Shown here in pieces: positions 35,295 to 43,947 of a stretch of DNA of 64,000 bases. The notes under the pieces are model-generated. The model had not been told where the DNA came from. It made no database searches and saw only the letters and a program-made list of their open reading frames with translations. Source of the DNA: Dyella_A sp035685805 (GTDB lineage: Bacteria; Pseudomonadota; Gammaproteobacteria; Xanthomonadales; Rhodanobacteraceae); the NCBI RefSeq assembly GCF_035685805.1, contig NZ_DASSAB010000050.1, positions 28,011 through 92,010 on the forward strand, in the 5' to 3' direction. The translations under genes and the position numbers were made by a program. Position 1 is the first letter of the stretch, and each line of letters starts with the position of its first letter.

Positions 35295-36263
35295 ATGAAT
35301 CTCGATCCCGTGCTCGCCCTGGCCTGGAATGCCAACGTCGGCATTCCGCTGTTGATCGCCGGCATCATCGTACTGGTGCTGATCTGGCTGTTCGGACAGC
35401 CCAGGAAGGAGCAGGGCAGGCGTCGTGCGTCGACCGAACCGGCCGGCACGGGCGAGCGGCGCGAACCCACGGTGGGCGAAGCCAGCCTCGCCGACGATCC
35501 GTTCTTCACCACGCTTGATCGGGATTACCCGCAGGCCACCGCCACGCCGGCGAAACCGGCGCAAGGCGAACTCGACATGGGACTGCGCGAAGAGCTCGAG
35601 AAGCTCGGCGCCACGCTCGCAGGCAAGCGTGGCGCCGACGCGCCGGCGGGCTCCCCGGCACCGCGCCCGTCCAGCCAGGCCGCCTCGATCATCGAGGCGC
35701 TGCGCGCGCCAAGCCAGCCCGAACCGTCGGTGGCCGACGCCCCGCAGCCCGTCACCAGTACACCGCCGCCACGACCCACGCCGCATTCGGAGCTGGGCAA
35801 GCGACCGCCGCAGCTGCCGGTGGAGCGCATCGTCACGCTGTTCGTGGTGGCGCGCGACGGCCAGACGTTCAACGGACCGGACCTCATCGTGGCGGCGGAG
35901 AAGGCTGGCCTCGATTTCGGCGACATGGGCATCTACCACCGGCTGATCGACGGCAAGCGCGAGCTCGGACCGATCTTCAGCGTGGCGAACATGCTCAAGC
36001 CGGGCAACTTCGACCTGGGCCGGCTCGAAACGCTGCGCACGCCAGGGCTGAGCTTCTTCATGACGTTGCCGGCGCCGATTCCCGCTCTCGACGCCTGGGA
36101 CGCCATGCTGCCTACCGCGCAGCGCATGGCCGAGTTGCTCGACGGCCACGTGCTGGACGAGGAACGCAACGCGTTGGGGCGCCAGCGCATCGCCCACATC
36201 CGCGACGAGCTGCGCGGCTGGGACCGCGATCACGAAGGCCAGGAAATCATCTTCGGCCGCTGA
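35295..36263 (+). CDS. zipA: cell division protein ZipA
   Basis: Anchors FtsZ to the inner membrane. The 322-residue protein has an N-terminal transmembrane helix (about 15-34, NVGIPLLIAGIIVLVLIWLF), a Pro/Ala-rich linker (about 35-175) and the C-terminal FtsZ-binding domain (about 180-322: VERIVTLFVVARDGQTFNGPDLIVAAEKAGLDFGDMGIYHRL...FEMTLPAP-like LSFFMTLPAPIP). Follows smc closely, the normal smc-zipA arrangement; ligA, the usual next gene, is absent. Confidence 0.95.
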   Translation: MNLDPVLALAWNANVGIPLLIAGIIVLVLIWLFGQPRKEQGRRRASTEPAGTGERREPTVGEASLADDPFFTTLDRDYPQATATPAKPAQGELDMGLREELEKLGATLAGKRGADAPAGSPAPRPSSQAASIIEALRAPSQPEPSVADAPQPVTSTPPPRPTPHSELGKRPPQLPVERIVTLFVVARDGQTFNGPDLIVAAEKAGLDFGDMGIYHRLIDGKRELGPIFSVANMLKPGNFDLGRLETLRTPGLSFFMTLPAPIPALDAWDAMLPTAQRMAELLDGHVLDEERNALGRQRIAHIRDELRGWDRDHEGQEIIFGR

Positions 36264-36287
36264 GGCGTCTGTTGCTGACCCAACAAG

Positions 36288-36314
36288 AAGGGCCGCGTCG
36301 TGCGGCCCTTTTTG
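36288..36314 (+). terminator. intrinsic terminator after zipA
   Basis: AAGGGCCGC / GCGGCCCTT stem around GTCGT followed by TTT. It ends the smc-zipA transcript; the T-run on the other strand is weaker. Confidence 0.88.
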
Positions 36315-36334
36315 TTCCTGCAGATCGGCTGGCC

Positions 36335-37315
36335 TCAGCGGATGTTGGTGTAGTTCACCGGCACCCACTCGTAGGCCGCACCCTTGCTGCGCACGTGCCC
36401 CAGCCCCGGAAAGGCGATGTGCGCATCAGCCACCAGGTAGCCCTGCTTCGCGGCCCGGGCGAACTCGGCCTTGCGCTCGGCCTCGGCCTTGGCCGGCGTG
36501 CTGTCGAAGTGGATCGTCACCGACGGCTGCGCAAACTGCACCGCCTGCACGTGCACCAGATCGCCCCAGATCATCAGTTTCTTGCCGTTGCTCTCCACCA
36601 GGTAAGACGTATGGCCCGGCGTGTGGCCCGGGGTAGACACCGCGCGGATGCCCGGCACGATCTCGGTGGCTCCCTCGAACGGCTGGAACCGATGCGCCTC
36701 GACATACGGATTGAGCGACGCCATCGCGCCCTGGAAGAAGCCCTTGTCGGCCTCCGCTGCCTTGTCGAGGTTGGCCTTTGACAGCCAGAAGTCGGCGTCA
36801 CGCTTGTCCGCGCGTACCACTGCGTTGGGGAAGGCGATCTCGCCATCCTTGATCAGGCCGCCCACATGGTCGGGGTGCATGTGAGTGATCACGATCTCGT
36901 CCACCTGCTCCGGCTGGTAACCGGAGGCCCGAAGGCTATCCAGCAGCTTGCCGAGCGTGGGACCGAACAAGGTGCCGGCGCCGGTGTCGATCAGCACCAG
37001 CTTGTCGCCGGTGTTGATCAGGTACGCGTTCACCGACGTCTCCAGCGGCGACTTCTCGAACGACGCGGCCAGTGCCTTGTCCACTGCGGCCGGCGTGGTG
37101 TTCATCAGCAGCTGGTCGACCGGCAGATCCACGGTGCCGTCCGAAAGCGCGGTCACCTCGAAATCGCCCAGCATCACGCGGTAGTAGCCGGGCGCTGAGG
37201 TCTTCACCATGGGGGCGGCGGCCTGTGCGGTTTCCACCGGGGCAAGGGCGAGGCCTGCGCCGGCAACGAGTGCGGCCATCAGTGCCGAGCGGATCAAGGT
37301 GCGCGTTTGCATCAT
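36335..37315 (-). CDS. secreted metallo-beta-lactamase-fold hydrolase
   Basis: A 326-residue periplasmic MBL-fold enzyme. Signal peptide MMQTRTLIRSALMAALVAGAGLALAPVETAQA; metal-binding HMHPDHVGG near 130 gives HxHxDH, with further ligands in STPGHTPGHTSYLV and WGDLVHV. The domain LGDFEVTALSDGTVDLP...SVNAYLINTGDKLVLIDTGAGTLFGPTLGKLLDSL is typical of AHL-lactonase-like and AttM/quorum-quenching relatives, although the substrate is not certain. ATG 37315 is preferred over ATG 37312 because GGAG lies seven bases upstream. Divergent from a TetR gene, its likely regulator. Confidence 0.85.
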   Translation of the reverse strand: MMQTRTLIRSALMAALVAGAGLALAPVETAQAAAPMVKTSAPGYYRVMLGDFEVTALSDGTVDLPVDQLLMNTTPAAVDKALAASFEKSPLETSVNAYLINTGDKLVLIDTGAGTLFGPTLGKLLDSLRASGYQPEQVDEIVITHMHPDHVGGLIKDGEIAFPNAVVRADKRDADFWLSKANLDKAAEADKGFFQGAMASLNPYVEAHRFQPFEGATEIVPGIRAVSTPGHTPGHTSYLVESNGKKLMIWGDLVHVQAVQFAQPSVTIHFDSTPAKAEAERKAEFARAAKQGYLVADAHIAFPGLGHVRSKGAAYEWVPVNYTNIR

Positions 37316-37403
37316 GCGGAAACTCCTGGAGTCGCAACGAGGGAAGGGAAGACCGCGCACGTCACCGCGGTATCCCCTCGGTGCGCGCGCGATCTTGAAT
37401 TAC

Positions 37404-37417
37404 GGACTGAATGGTCC
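37404..37417. promoter_or_regulatory. candidate TetR operator
   Basis: GGACTGAATGGTCC is an inverted repeat (GGAC-N6-GTCC) 13 bp before the TetR ATG and in the divergent control region shared with the hydrolase gene. TTGAAT at 37395-37400 could be a -35. No binding evidence beyond position and symmetry. Confidence 0.4.
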
Positions 37418-37429
37418 AGAATGGCCTGC

Positions 37430-38044
37430 ATGGTGTCAATCCGTACCAACGTCGACCCTCGCCAGCCAGGCGGACCCGGGCGTCCACGCGGCTTCTCGCC
37501 CGAGCAGGCGCTTGCCGGCGCGCTGGAGCTGTTCTGGCACCAGGGCTACGAAGCCACGTCGCTGGACGACCTCATGCGGTCGATGGGCCTCAGCAAATCG
37601 AGCCTCTACGCGTGCTACGGCTCCAAGCATGGCGTGTTGATGGCGGCACTGCAGCAGTACACGGACGACTTCATCGCCAGCGTCACGCCGCTGACTGCCT
37701 CCGAGCCGGACCCGCTGCGCGCCATCGACCAGGTGCTCGAACGCATGGCCGATGTGCGCGGCGGCTCGCGCGGCTGCTTCTTCATCAACGCCGTGGTGGA
37801 ACTCGCACCCCACGAGCCGGCACTGGCCGAATTCGCCCGCGGCCACCTGGCCCGCATCGAAGCGCTCATCGCGAGGCTGCTTCGCCAGTCCGGGCTGGCG
37901 CGTCGGCCCGCGCGCGAGCGGGCCAGCGCAGCGATGGCACTGGTGATGGGCACCGTGATGCTGCGCAAGGCTGGCGTGCCGCGGGCGCGCCTGCAGGCAA
38001 TGCTCGATCAGGTGCAGTTGCTGACCCGCGCGCCGATCGATTGA
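37430..38044 (+). CDS. TetR/AcrR-family transcriptional regulator
   Basis: A 204-residue repressor-type protein. The helix-turn-helix is at about 20-65 (RPRGFSPEQALAGALELFWHQGYEATSLDDLMRSMGLSKSSLYACYGSKHGVLMAAL), with the GLSKSSLYACYGSK recognition helix. The C-terminal ligand domain (66-204) has GCFFINAVVELAPHEPALAEF typical of AcuR-like TetR proteins. Start ATG 37430 is chosen; ATG 37421 is in frame three codons earlier. Divergent from the hydrolase gene. Confidence 0.88.
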   Translation: MVSIRTNVDPRQPGGPGRPRGFSPEQALAGALELFWHQGYEATSLDDLMRSMGLSKSSLYACYGSKHGVLMAALQQYTDDFIASVTPLTASEPDPLRAIDQVLERMADVRGGSRGCFFINAVVELAPHEPALAEFARGHLARIEALIARLLRQSGLARRPARERASAAMALVMGTVMLRKAGVPRARLQAMLDQVQLLTRAPID

Positions 38045-38320
38045 TGCGCCCGTCTGGCATCGCTGGCGACGCTGACCAGCCCGTTGCCCACGCTCGCCGT
38101 TGAACCATGCAGCAGCGTCTTTGGCCTTCGATTCGCGATGCGCGACAGCGGGCTCGGTGAACGGGCAGGGCAGTCGCGAAAGCGTCGGCAACTGTCGCAA
38201 AGTGGATGGCCGGGCGGGCTTGGTGCCACCTCGAACTCGATTCTCGGGCGGGCGGTTGACCATCCTGGTGACTGCGGCACACTGCGTGCCTCCATCCCGG
38301 CCGGCGAACGGAAAACGCGC

Positions 38321-39067
38321 ATGACCATAGAAACCCAGGACGATGTCGACGCGCTCAAGCGAATCGGAAGAGTCGTGTCGTTGACCCTGCAGACCATGCT
38401 GGAGGCGGCAAGATCTGGCATGACGACCCGCGAGCTCGACCGGATCGGTGCGCGGTTGCTTGAACAGCATGGCGCGCAGTCCGCGCCACGACTCACCTAC
38501 AACTTCCCCGGGGCCACCTGCATCAGCATCAACGAGCAGGCCGCGCACGGCGTTCCCGGGGATCGCGTCATTCGAGCGGGTGACGTCCTGAACGTGGATG
38601 TGTCTGCCGAGCTCGATGGCTACTTCGCCGACAACGGAGGAACCGTCGTGGTGCCCCCGACCACCGCCCAGAAGACCCGGCTGTGCCACGCCACCCGCAT
38701 GGCGCTGAGCGAAGCGATGAAGGTGGCCAGGGCAGGCCAGAAGATCAGCGCCATTGGCGCCGCCATCGAGCGTACTGCGAAGGCGCATGGCCTGAGGGTC
38801 ATCGAGAATCTGGGCAGCCATGGCGTGGGCCGTTCGCTGCACGAGGAGCCGGAACACATCCCCGGTTACTTCGACCCGGCGGACCAGCGCATCCTGCATG
38901 AAGGCATGGTCATCACCATCGAACCGTTCCTGTCGACCAAAAGCCGTTCGGTGTCTGAAGCGGCCGATGGCTGGACGCTCGAAGGCGCAAAGGGAAACCT
39001 GTCCGCGCAGTACGAGCACACGATGATCATCACCTGGGGTGCTCCGATCGTCGTGACTGTTCATTGA
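38321..39067 (+). CDS. map: methionine aminopeptidase, type I
   Basis: Removes N-terminal Met from nascent proteins. The 248-residue protein has all five dimetal ligands in the expected order: D in LNVDVSAELDGYF, D in FADNGG, H in SHGVGRSLHEEP, E in VITIEPFL and E in SAQYEHTMIIT. The NVDVSAELDGYFADN motif differs from the classic DVTVIKDGFHGDTS, so this is a divergent type I enzyme, likely a second copy beside the housekeeping map next to rpsB. ATG 38321 is the only plausible start; TTGACC near 38257 may be a -35. It lies just left of dif. Confidence 0.88.
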   Translation: MTIETQDDVDALKRIGRVVSLTLQTMLEAARSGMTTRELDRIGARLLEQHGAQSAPRLTYNFPGATCISINEQAAHGVPGDRVIRAGDVLNVDVSAELDGYFADNGGTVVVPPTTAQKTRLCHATRMALSEAMKVARAGQKISAIGAAIERTAKAHGLRVIENLGSHGVGRSLHEEPEHIPGYFDPADQRILHEGMVITIEPFLSTKSRSVSEAADGWTLEGAKGNLSAQYEHTMIITWGAPIVVTVH

Positions 39068-39476
39068 CGGCGCGCCACCGCGCAGGAGGCGCAGCGAAGA
39101 CGCCAACGCGCCATTGCGAAAGCCTGTAGAAGGCCCGGGCCACGCCGGGTACAGACGCGCCGGACCTCACGACGAGCTGGAGCGTTAAGGCGTGGCATGG
39201 CACCAGCTCGACGAACGGCTGCGCCGACGCAGTGCGCTGCTCAACACAAACGGACCACCTACAGGTTCATCTCCAATTGCGCATAATGTATATTATGTAA
39301 AATAACGAATGGCCGGCAAGTGTTGACGTCAGGCGCTACGGTTGCCCCGTTCGCGTCCGATTTGAAGCACGACGCTATGTGAGCGCCCGGCGATTTCTTC
39401 AACTCTCGCTGCGGCCGCGACCGGTTCGCCAACTACGATCGTCTCGCGGGATCGTCAGTCTCCGTCCAGATGCGTT
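39068..39476. other. 409-bp intergenic region containing dif
   Basis: No gene supported. It contains an AT-rich island (about 39270-39310) holding dif. Otherwise GC-rich, with no recognisable transposase, tRNA or terminator. Confidence 0.6.
39277..39304. other. dif: chromosome dimer resolution site dif
   Basis: XerC arm ATTGCGCATAA (39277-39287), central TGTATA (39288-39293) and XerD arm TTATGTAAAAT (39294-39304). Compared with the E. coli dif site this differs at three of 28 positions: the first two bases and one in the XerD arm. Strands are resolved here by XerCD after FtsK translocation. Eight GGGCAGGG motifs on the left side (+ strand: 4164, 5409, 13974, 16964, 26476, 29294, 33523, 38163) and their complements on the right (40229, 45848) all point towards it, as FtsK-orienting sequences should. 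Confidence 0.9.
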
Positions 39477-40028
39477 CTAGTGCTTGCCGCGTTCGCCCCG
39501 GAACTGCCGCAGTTCTTCGGCTTGTCTGTCACACAGAGCCTGCAGCCGATCCTTCTGCTGGATCAGGTCGGCGAGCAACGCATGGCTGTCCTGCAACTGG
39601 CTGTCCACGGTGGCACAGCCGTGTTCGGCCAGGTCACGTGCGGTTTGCGCATGAGCGAGTTCCGATTCCGCAGCGCCAAGGCGGCTCTGCCAGGTTGTGC
39701 GTTCCCGGGCCAGCTCGGCCCGGGCCGTTTCGAGCGCGGCATGCATCTCGCCAAGACGGTCAGCCAACGCTTTCTCCGCGCGCGCGATTGCCAAGCGCCA
39801 CAGGTCGGTCATCGCCTGGCCCACGGCATCGGGCACCTCCGGGAGTGCACGATGCTGGGTCAACCGCTCGCCGAGCTGGTGCCGCCAAATACCGAGCATG
39901 CGGGTGATCGTATTGGGCGAGCCGGTCCCGAGCCTGGCGCGAACCTTCTCGACGGTCGGATTCTCGCCGGCGCCGAGGATCGCGTCCGCCGCGCCGTCGA
40001 CCTGGTCCTGTGTGACGCCCCGACGCAT
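39477..40028 (-). CDS. KfrA-like coiled-coil DNA-binding protein
   Basis: A 183-residue protein resembling KfrA/TnpT proteins of plasmids and Tn3-family elements: an N-terminal helical DNA-binding domain (1-60, VTQDQVDGAADAILGAGENPTVEKVRARLGTGSPNTITRML) and a long coiled coil (about 75-170, ending QAEELRQFRGERGKH). In plasmids KfrA stabilises segregation, and TnpT helps cointegrate resolution. It lies 170 bp from dif, without other plasmid or transposon genes, so its cargo or origin is unclear. Upstream, a GATAATCG-rich stretch (40066-40090) may be its operator. Confidence 0.72.
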   Translation of the reverse strand: MRRGVTQDQVDGAADAILGAGENPTVEKVRARLGTGSPNTITRMLGIWRHQLGERLTQHRALPEVPDAVGQAMTDLWRLAIARAEKALADRLGEMHAALETARAELARERTTWQSRLGAAESELAHAQTARDLAEHGCATVDSQLQDSHALLADLIQQKDRLQALCDRQAEELRQFRGERGKH

Positions 40029-40088
40029 GTGCTGTTGTCTCCCGTCGGCACTCAGCGCGACACGTCTACTGGCGATAAGTGATGATAA

Positions 40089-40901
40089 TCGTCTTCACCC
40101 AGAGAGTTTCTCCTCTACGCCAAAGGCCAAGTCGCCTCGCTCGGTGTTCCGGAGACGCGCGACGCGCTGGCCGAGACCGGCGAAACGGTGATCTTCAACG
40201 TCAGCGACCCTATTTTGGGGATGTTTCACCCTGCCCCTGGGCACGCCAACGGCACGGCCGTGATTATTGCCCACGGAGGCGCCTTTGTCGGGTTGGCTTA
40301 CGAAGGTGGCGGAACGGCGATCGCGCGCCAGCTGGCACGGCGCGGCGTGACTGCGCTGGTGCTCAAGTACCGCACCGTGCGCAGTCCGGATACGGCGATG
40401 CATATGCCAGCGGTGCACATGAAAGAGATGGAGCTGATCATGGCCCGCGCCAAAAGCGGCCTGCCGCTCGAGGTGCCCCGTTTTGCCGGTGAAAAGCATG
40501 CCGTGGAGGATGGTGCGCGGGCGATGACCCTGGTACGCGCTTCGTCCGGGGCGTTTCTCGCCGTGGATCTGGCGATTGGAAACAAGCTGACCCGGCCCGA
40601 TTTCGTCGGCCTGATCTACGGTGGGCTGCGTACGCCCGTTCCCACCGATGCCTCCCCTGCCTTCATCGCCGCCGCGGCTGACGACGCTTACTTGCCCGGT
40701 GACAGCATGCAGCTTTACGCGGCCTGGCGCCGGTCAGGCGTGCCGGCCGGACTTCACGTGTATGAGCGCGGTGGTCATGGGTTCGAGCTCGATCCGAAGG
40801 GAACGACAAGCGACCACTGGTTCGACAAATGGCTGTGGTGGATGCAATCCCGGGGGCTGATGCCGGCGCCCGTCAAGCCGGCGCCGGGGCGCGGACGGTG
40901 A
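40089..40901 (+). pseudogene. remnant of a secreted alpha/beta-hydrolase (esterase) gene
   Basis: The continuous frame from 40089 encodes REFLLYAKGQVASLGVPETRDALAETG, then ILGMFHPAPGHANGTAVIIAHGGAF (oxyanion region), QLARRGVTALVLKYR, DDAYLPGDS and GGHGFEL near the C-terminus (the Asp and His of a hydrolase triad). There is no start codon or signal peptide before it, the frame being closed by TAA at 40086. The nucleophile elbow GxSxG is missing: the sequence runs LVRA-SSGAFLAVD, as if about 20 residues around the Ser were lost in frame. An in-frame GTG at 40188 has no binding site. It is best read as a 5'-truncated, internally deleted gene. Confidence 0.65.
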
Positions 40902-41031
40902 ATTGTCATCCGGCCTCTCATGCGTCTGATCGAATTCGTTCGCTCCGTGGCACAACGCCGCGACAGTCGCCGTTGCCATGCGATGCCCATGACATAATCC
41001 GTCGCTTGATCTGAAGCATCCGACCTCGGGG

Positions 41032-41433
41032 ATGATCGTGTTCCGCAAACGCAGCCGCCGGCGCCTCGTTGCCTGGATGGCCATCGCAGCCATGGGGCTG
41101 CTGATGGTGCTGCCGACGGTGTCGCGCTCGCTGGAAGCGTTGTCCCTGGTGCCCGCGATGGGCGCCATGCAAGGCGCCATGGACATGTCCATGGCGCCGG
41201 AGTGCCCCGCGCACCAAGCTGGCGAAAACCACCATCACGGAACGCCGGCAGCCCCGTCGACGGATGCCTGCGGTTACTGCTCGCTGATGTTCCATAGCCC
41301 GGCGTTGGTCTGGGCCACGCTTCCACTGTTGCCGGCCTTGCCGTCCACGCCGTTGCGCGCGCAAAGCGTGGTGCCGGATGCGCCGACGCTGCCACCGCTG
41401 ACCCGGCGCTCCCGCGGCCCACCGCTGGCCTGA
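41032..41433 (+). CDS. DUF2946-family small membrane protein, metal-rich
   Basis: A 133-residue protein with an N-terminal membrane helix (RRLVAWMAIAAMGLLMVLPTV), a Met/His-rich periplasmic segment MGAMQGAMDMSMAPECPAHQAGENHHHG and ACGYCSLMFHSP, then a hydrophobic segment LVWATLPLLPALP. The Met, Cys and His clusters are those of copper-handling proteins; DUF2946 genes commonly sit before TonB receptors of the copper type. First gene of a three-gene cluster. ATG 41032 follows GGGG with modest spacing. Confidence 0.8.
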   Translation: MIVFRKRSRRRLVAWMAIAAMGLLMVLPTVSRSLEALSLVPAMGAMQGAMDMSMAPECPAHQAGENHHHGTPAAPSTDACGYCSLMFHSPALVWATLPLLPALPSTPLRAQSVVPDAPTLPPLTRRSRGPPLA

Positions 41434-41544
41434 CCTTCCCTCGTCTGATGATGTGTGCCTGCGCAGCTTGCGTGGGCCTCTTGCGTGCGTCTAAGCGCTT
41501 GGTCGCGCTTGCCGTGCGTGCACCCCATTTCGGATTTCCCTGTC

Positions 41545-43947
41545 ATGACCACGTCCACCCGTGTGCGCGCGGCTTTCGCGTGCCCCCTGCCGATGCCGCT
41601 GTCGGCGTTCTCTGTTGCCCTGCTCGCCGCCGGCCTGGCGGCCGTGCCGGTATCCGCCCTGGCGCTAACGCAAGCGCAGGCCGCCGGTGGGTCGCCATCA
41701 CCGCGTGCCAAGTCGTCCCAGCACAAGTCGACCTCGCAAGAGAGCACCACGCTCTCGACCGTCAATGTGTCGGGACACGCCATGCGACCGCTGCCGCCGG
41801 CGCTGGCCAGCGCGCCCGCGGTGGTCGAAAGCGTGACCGCCGCGCAGATCCACGACACCGTCAACCTGATGACCACGGCGGAGGCGTTGAAGTACCTGCC
41901 CAGCATCGAGGTGCGCGAGCGCTTCATCGGCGACCGCAACGGCATTGTCGGCACCCGCACCACCGGCACGGTGTCCAGCGCCGAATCGCTGGTCTATGCC
42001 GATGGCATGCTGCTCTCCAACCTGCTGGGCAACAGCTACGCGTTTCCGCCGCGCTGGGGCCTGGTCTCGCCGAGTGAGATCGAGCGGGTGGATGTGATGT
42101 ACGGGCCGTTCAGCGCGCTCTATCCGGGCAACTCGATGGGCGGCGTCATCACGCTGGAGACGCGCATGCCGACACGGCGCGAGTTCCACGCCGCGGTTAT
42201 CGGTTCGCTGGAGCGCTTCAACCTCCACGGCACGCATCAGCGCAATGGCAGCGGCGATTTCAACCTCGCTGCCGGCGATCGCTGGGGCGTGTTCTCGCTT
42301 TGGGCGACCTACGATCACCTGGCCGCCCAGGGCCATCCGGCCAGCTTCTCCACGGCCGCCGTGTCGGATAAGACCGCCAGCGGCGATGCCACCGTCGTGG
42401 CCGGCGCCCGCCAGGACATCGACCAGAACGGCCAGCCACGCAAGGTCTTCGGCGCCTATGCGATCGACCACTCGGCCCAGGACCTGGGCAAGCTCAAGCT
42501 CGGCTGGGACATCAGCCCGGCATTGCACGCTTACTACACCCTGGGCGTGTGGCACAACGATTCGCAGACCGCCGTCAGCAGCTACCTGACCGACCTGGCC
42601 ACCGGCCAACCGTTCTACAACGGCAGCGTCAGCATCGACGGCAACGCCTACAAGGTCTCCGGGCTCAATCCGGGCACGGCCGACGAGACACACTTGCTCA
42701 ACGCGCTGTCATTGGGCACCGACACGCACGGTCCGTTCGACTGGAACATCGACTACAGCGACTACCGTTACCTGAAGGATGACGCCCGCTCGGCGTCCAA
42801 CTACGGTCAGAGCGATGCAGGCAAGAACACCGTGATGGACGGCACCGGCTGGCAGACCGGCGAACTGCGCGGCACCTGGCGACCGGCGTCATGGCTGGGC
42901 CAGACGCATGTACTGACCTTCGGCTATCACATCGACGATTTCCGCCTCAGGCAGAGTACTTACGCATTGGCTGATTGGCGCAACGGACCGAACGGGGCAC
43001 TCACCGCCGCCTCCGGTGGCCAGACCCAGACCCAGGCGCTGTACCTGCAGGACACATGGATGCTGGCGCCGCGCTGGACCCTCACCCTGGGCGGGCGCGA
43101 GGAATACTGGCGTGCGTTCGACGGGTTCAATCGCAACGTGTCGACCACGCCGACGCTGGCCAACTACGCCCGGCAGAGCCGTACCGACTTTTCCCCCAAG
43201 GCCGCGCTGAGCTTCGACTTCACCCCGTCGCTGATGACCCGCTTGTCGTTCGGTCGGGCGGTACGCTACCCGACGGTGACAGAGCTGTATCAGCAGGTCA
43301 CCAGCGGCAATCAGCTGGTGCAGAACAACCCGAACCTCAAGCCCGAGGACGTGCGCTCCTACGACTGGACCACGCAGTACACACGCAATGAAAACGTATT
43401 CCGACTGTCGCTGTTCCAGCAGAACCTTCGTGACGCGCTGTTTTCGCAGACCGATACCACGGTGAGCCCCAGCCTCACAGCCATCGGCAACATCGACCGC
43501 GCACGTATCCGCGGTGCGGAAGGCGCGGTCAACGCCACGGATATCGGCGTGCCGGGGCTGGATCTTTCCGGCAGCGTCACCTATGCCCAGTCCGTCGTGC
43601 AGAAGGACACCCCCTCGCCCGCCGCGGCAGGCAAGCAATTCCCGCGCATTCCGCGCTGGCGCGCGCGGGCGACGCTCACTTACCACGCAGGCGATCGCCT
43701 CACCTACGCGCTGGGTTATCGCTATGCCAGCGGCGCCTACAGCACCTTGCTCAACACCGACATCGATCACGACACCTACGGTGGCATCAGCCGCTACAGC
43801 GTGTTCGACGCCAAGCTCAGCTACCGCCTGGCCACGCACCTCACCGCTTCGATCGGTGTCGACAACCTGGGCAACGAGAAGTACTACGTGAGCCCGCATC
43901 CCTACCCGCAGCGTACGGTGTTCGCCGGGTTGCGCTATGGCGACTGA
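41545..43947 (+). CDS. TonB-dependent outer-membrane receptor (metal/siderophore type)
   Basis: An 800-residue receptor: a signal peptide over the first 45 residues, a TonB-box-like LSTVNVSG near 67-75, the plug domain (about 75-210, EALKYLPSIEVRERFIGDR...SEIERVDVMYGPFSALYPGNSMGGVITLET) and a 22-strand barrel ending in YVSPHPYPQRTVFAGLRYGD with a terminal aromatic-free Asp. The neighbours (DUF2946, PepSY protein) suggest copper or ferric-siderophore uptake; the substrate cannot be fixed. ATG 41545 begins the signal peptide. Confidence 0.92.
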   Translation: MTTSTRVRAAFACPLPMPLSAFSVALLAAGLAAVPVSALALTQAQAAGGSPSPRAKSSQHKSTSQESTTLSTVNVSGHAMRPLPPALASAPAVVESVTAAQIHDTVNLMTTAEALKYLPSIEVRERFIGDRNGIVGTRTTGTVSSAESLVYADGMLLSNLLGNSYAFPPRWGLVSPSEIERVDVMYGPFSALYPGNSMGGVITLETRMPTRREFHAAVIGSLERFNLHGTHQRNGSGDFNLAAGDRWGVFSLWATYDHLAAQGHPASFSTAAVSDKTASGDATVVAGARQDIDQNGQPRKVFGAYAIDHSAQDLGKLKLGWDISPALHAYYTLGVWHNDSQTAVSSYLTDLATGQPFYNGSVSIDGNAYKVSGLNPGTADETHLLNALSLGTDTHGPFDWNIDYSDYRYLKDDARSASNYGQSDAGKNTVMDGTGWQTGELRGTWRPASWLGQTHVLTFGYHIDDFRLRQSTYALADWRNGPNGALTAASGGQTQTQALYLQDTWMLAPRWTLTLGGREEYWRAFDGFNRNVSTTPTLANYARQSRTDFSPKAALSFDFTPSLMTRLSFGRAVRYPTVTELYQQVTSGNQLVQNNPNLKPEDVRSYDWTTQYTRNENVFRLSLFQQNLRDALFSQTDTTVSPSLTAIGNIDRARIRGAEGAVNATDIGVPGLDLSGSVTYAQSVVQKDTPSPAAAGKQFPRIPRWRARATLTYHAGDRLTYALGYRYASGAYSTLLNTDIDHDTYGGISRYSVFDAKLSYRLATHLTASIGVDNLGNEKYYVSPHPYPQRTVFAGLRYGD

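Noticed and set aside
40188..40901. Intact esterase starting at GTG 40188
   Set aside because: No binding site; conserved residues continue upstream of it in frame, and the nucleophile elbow is missing.
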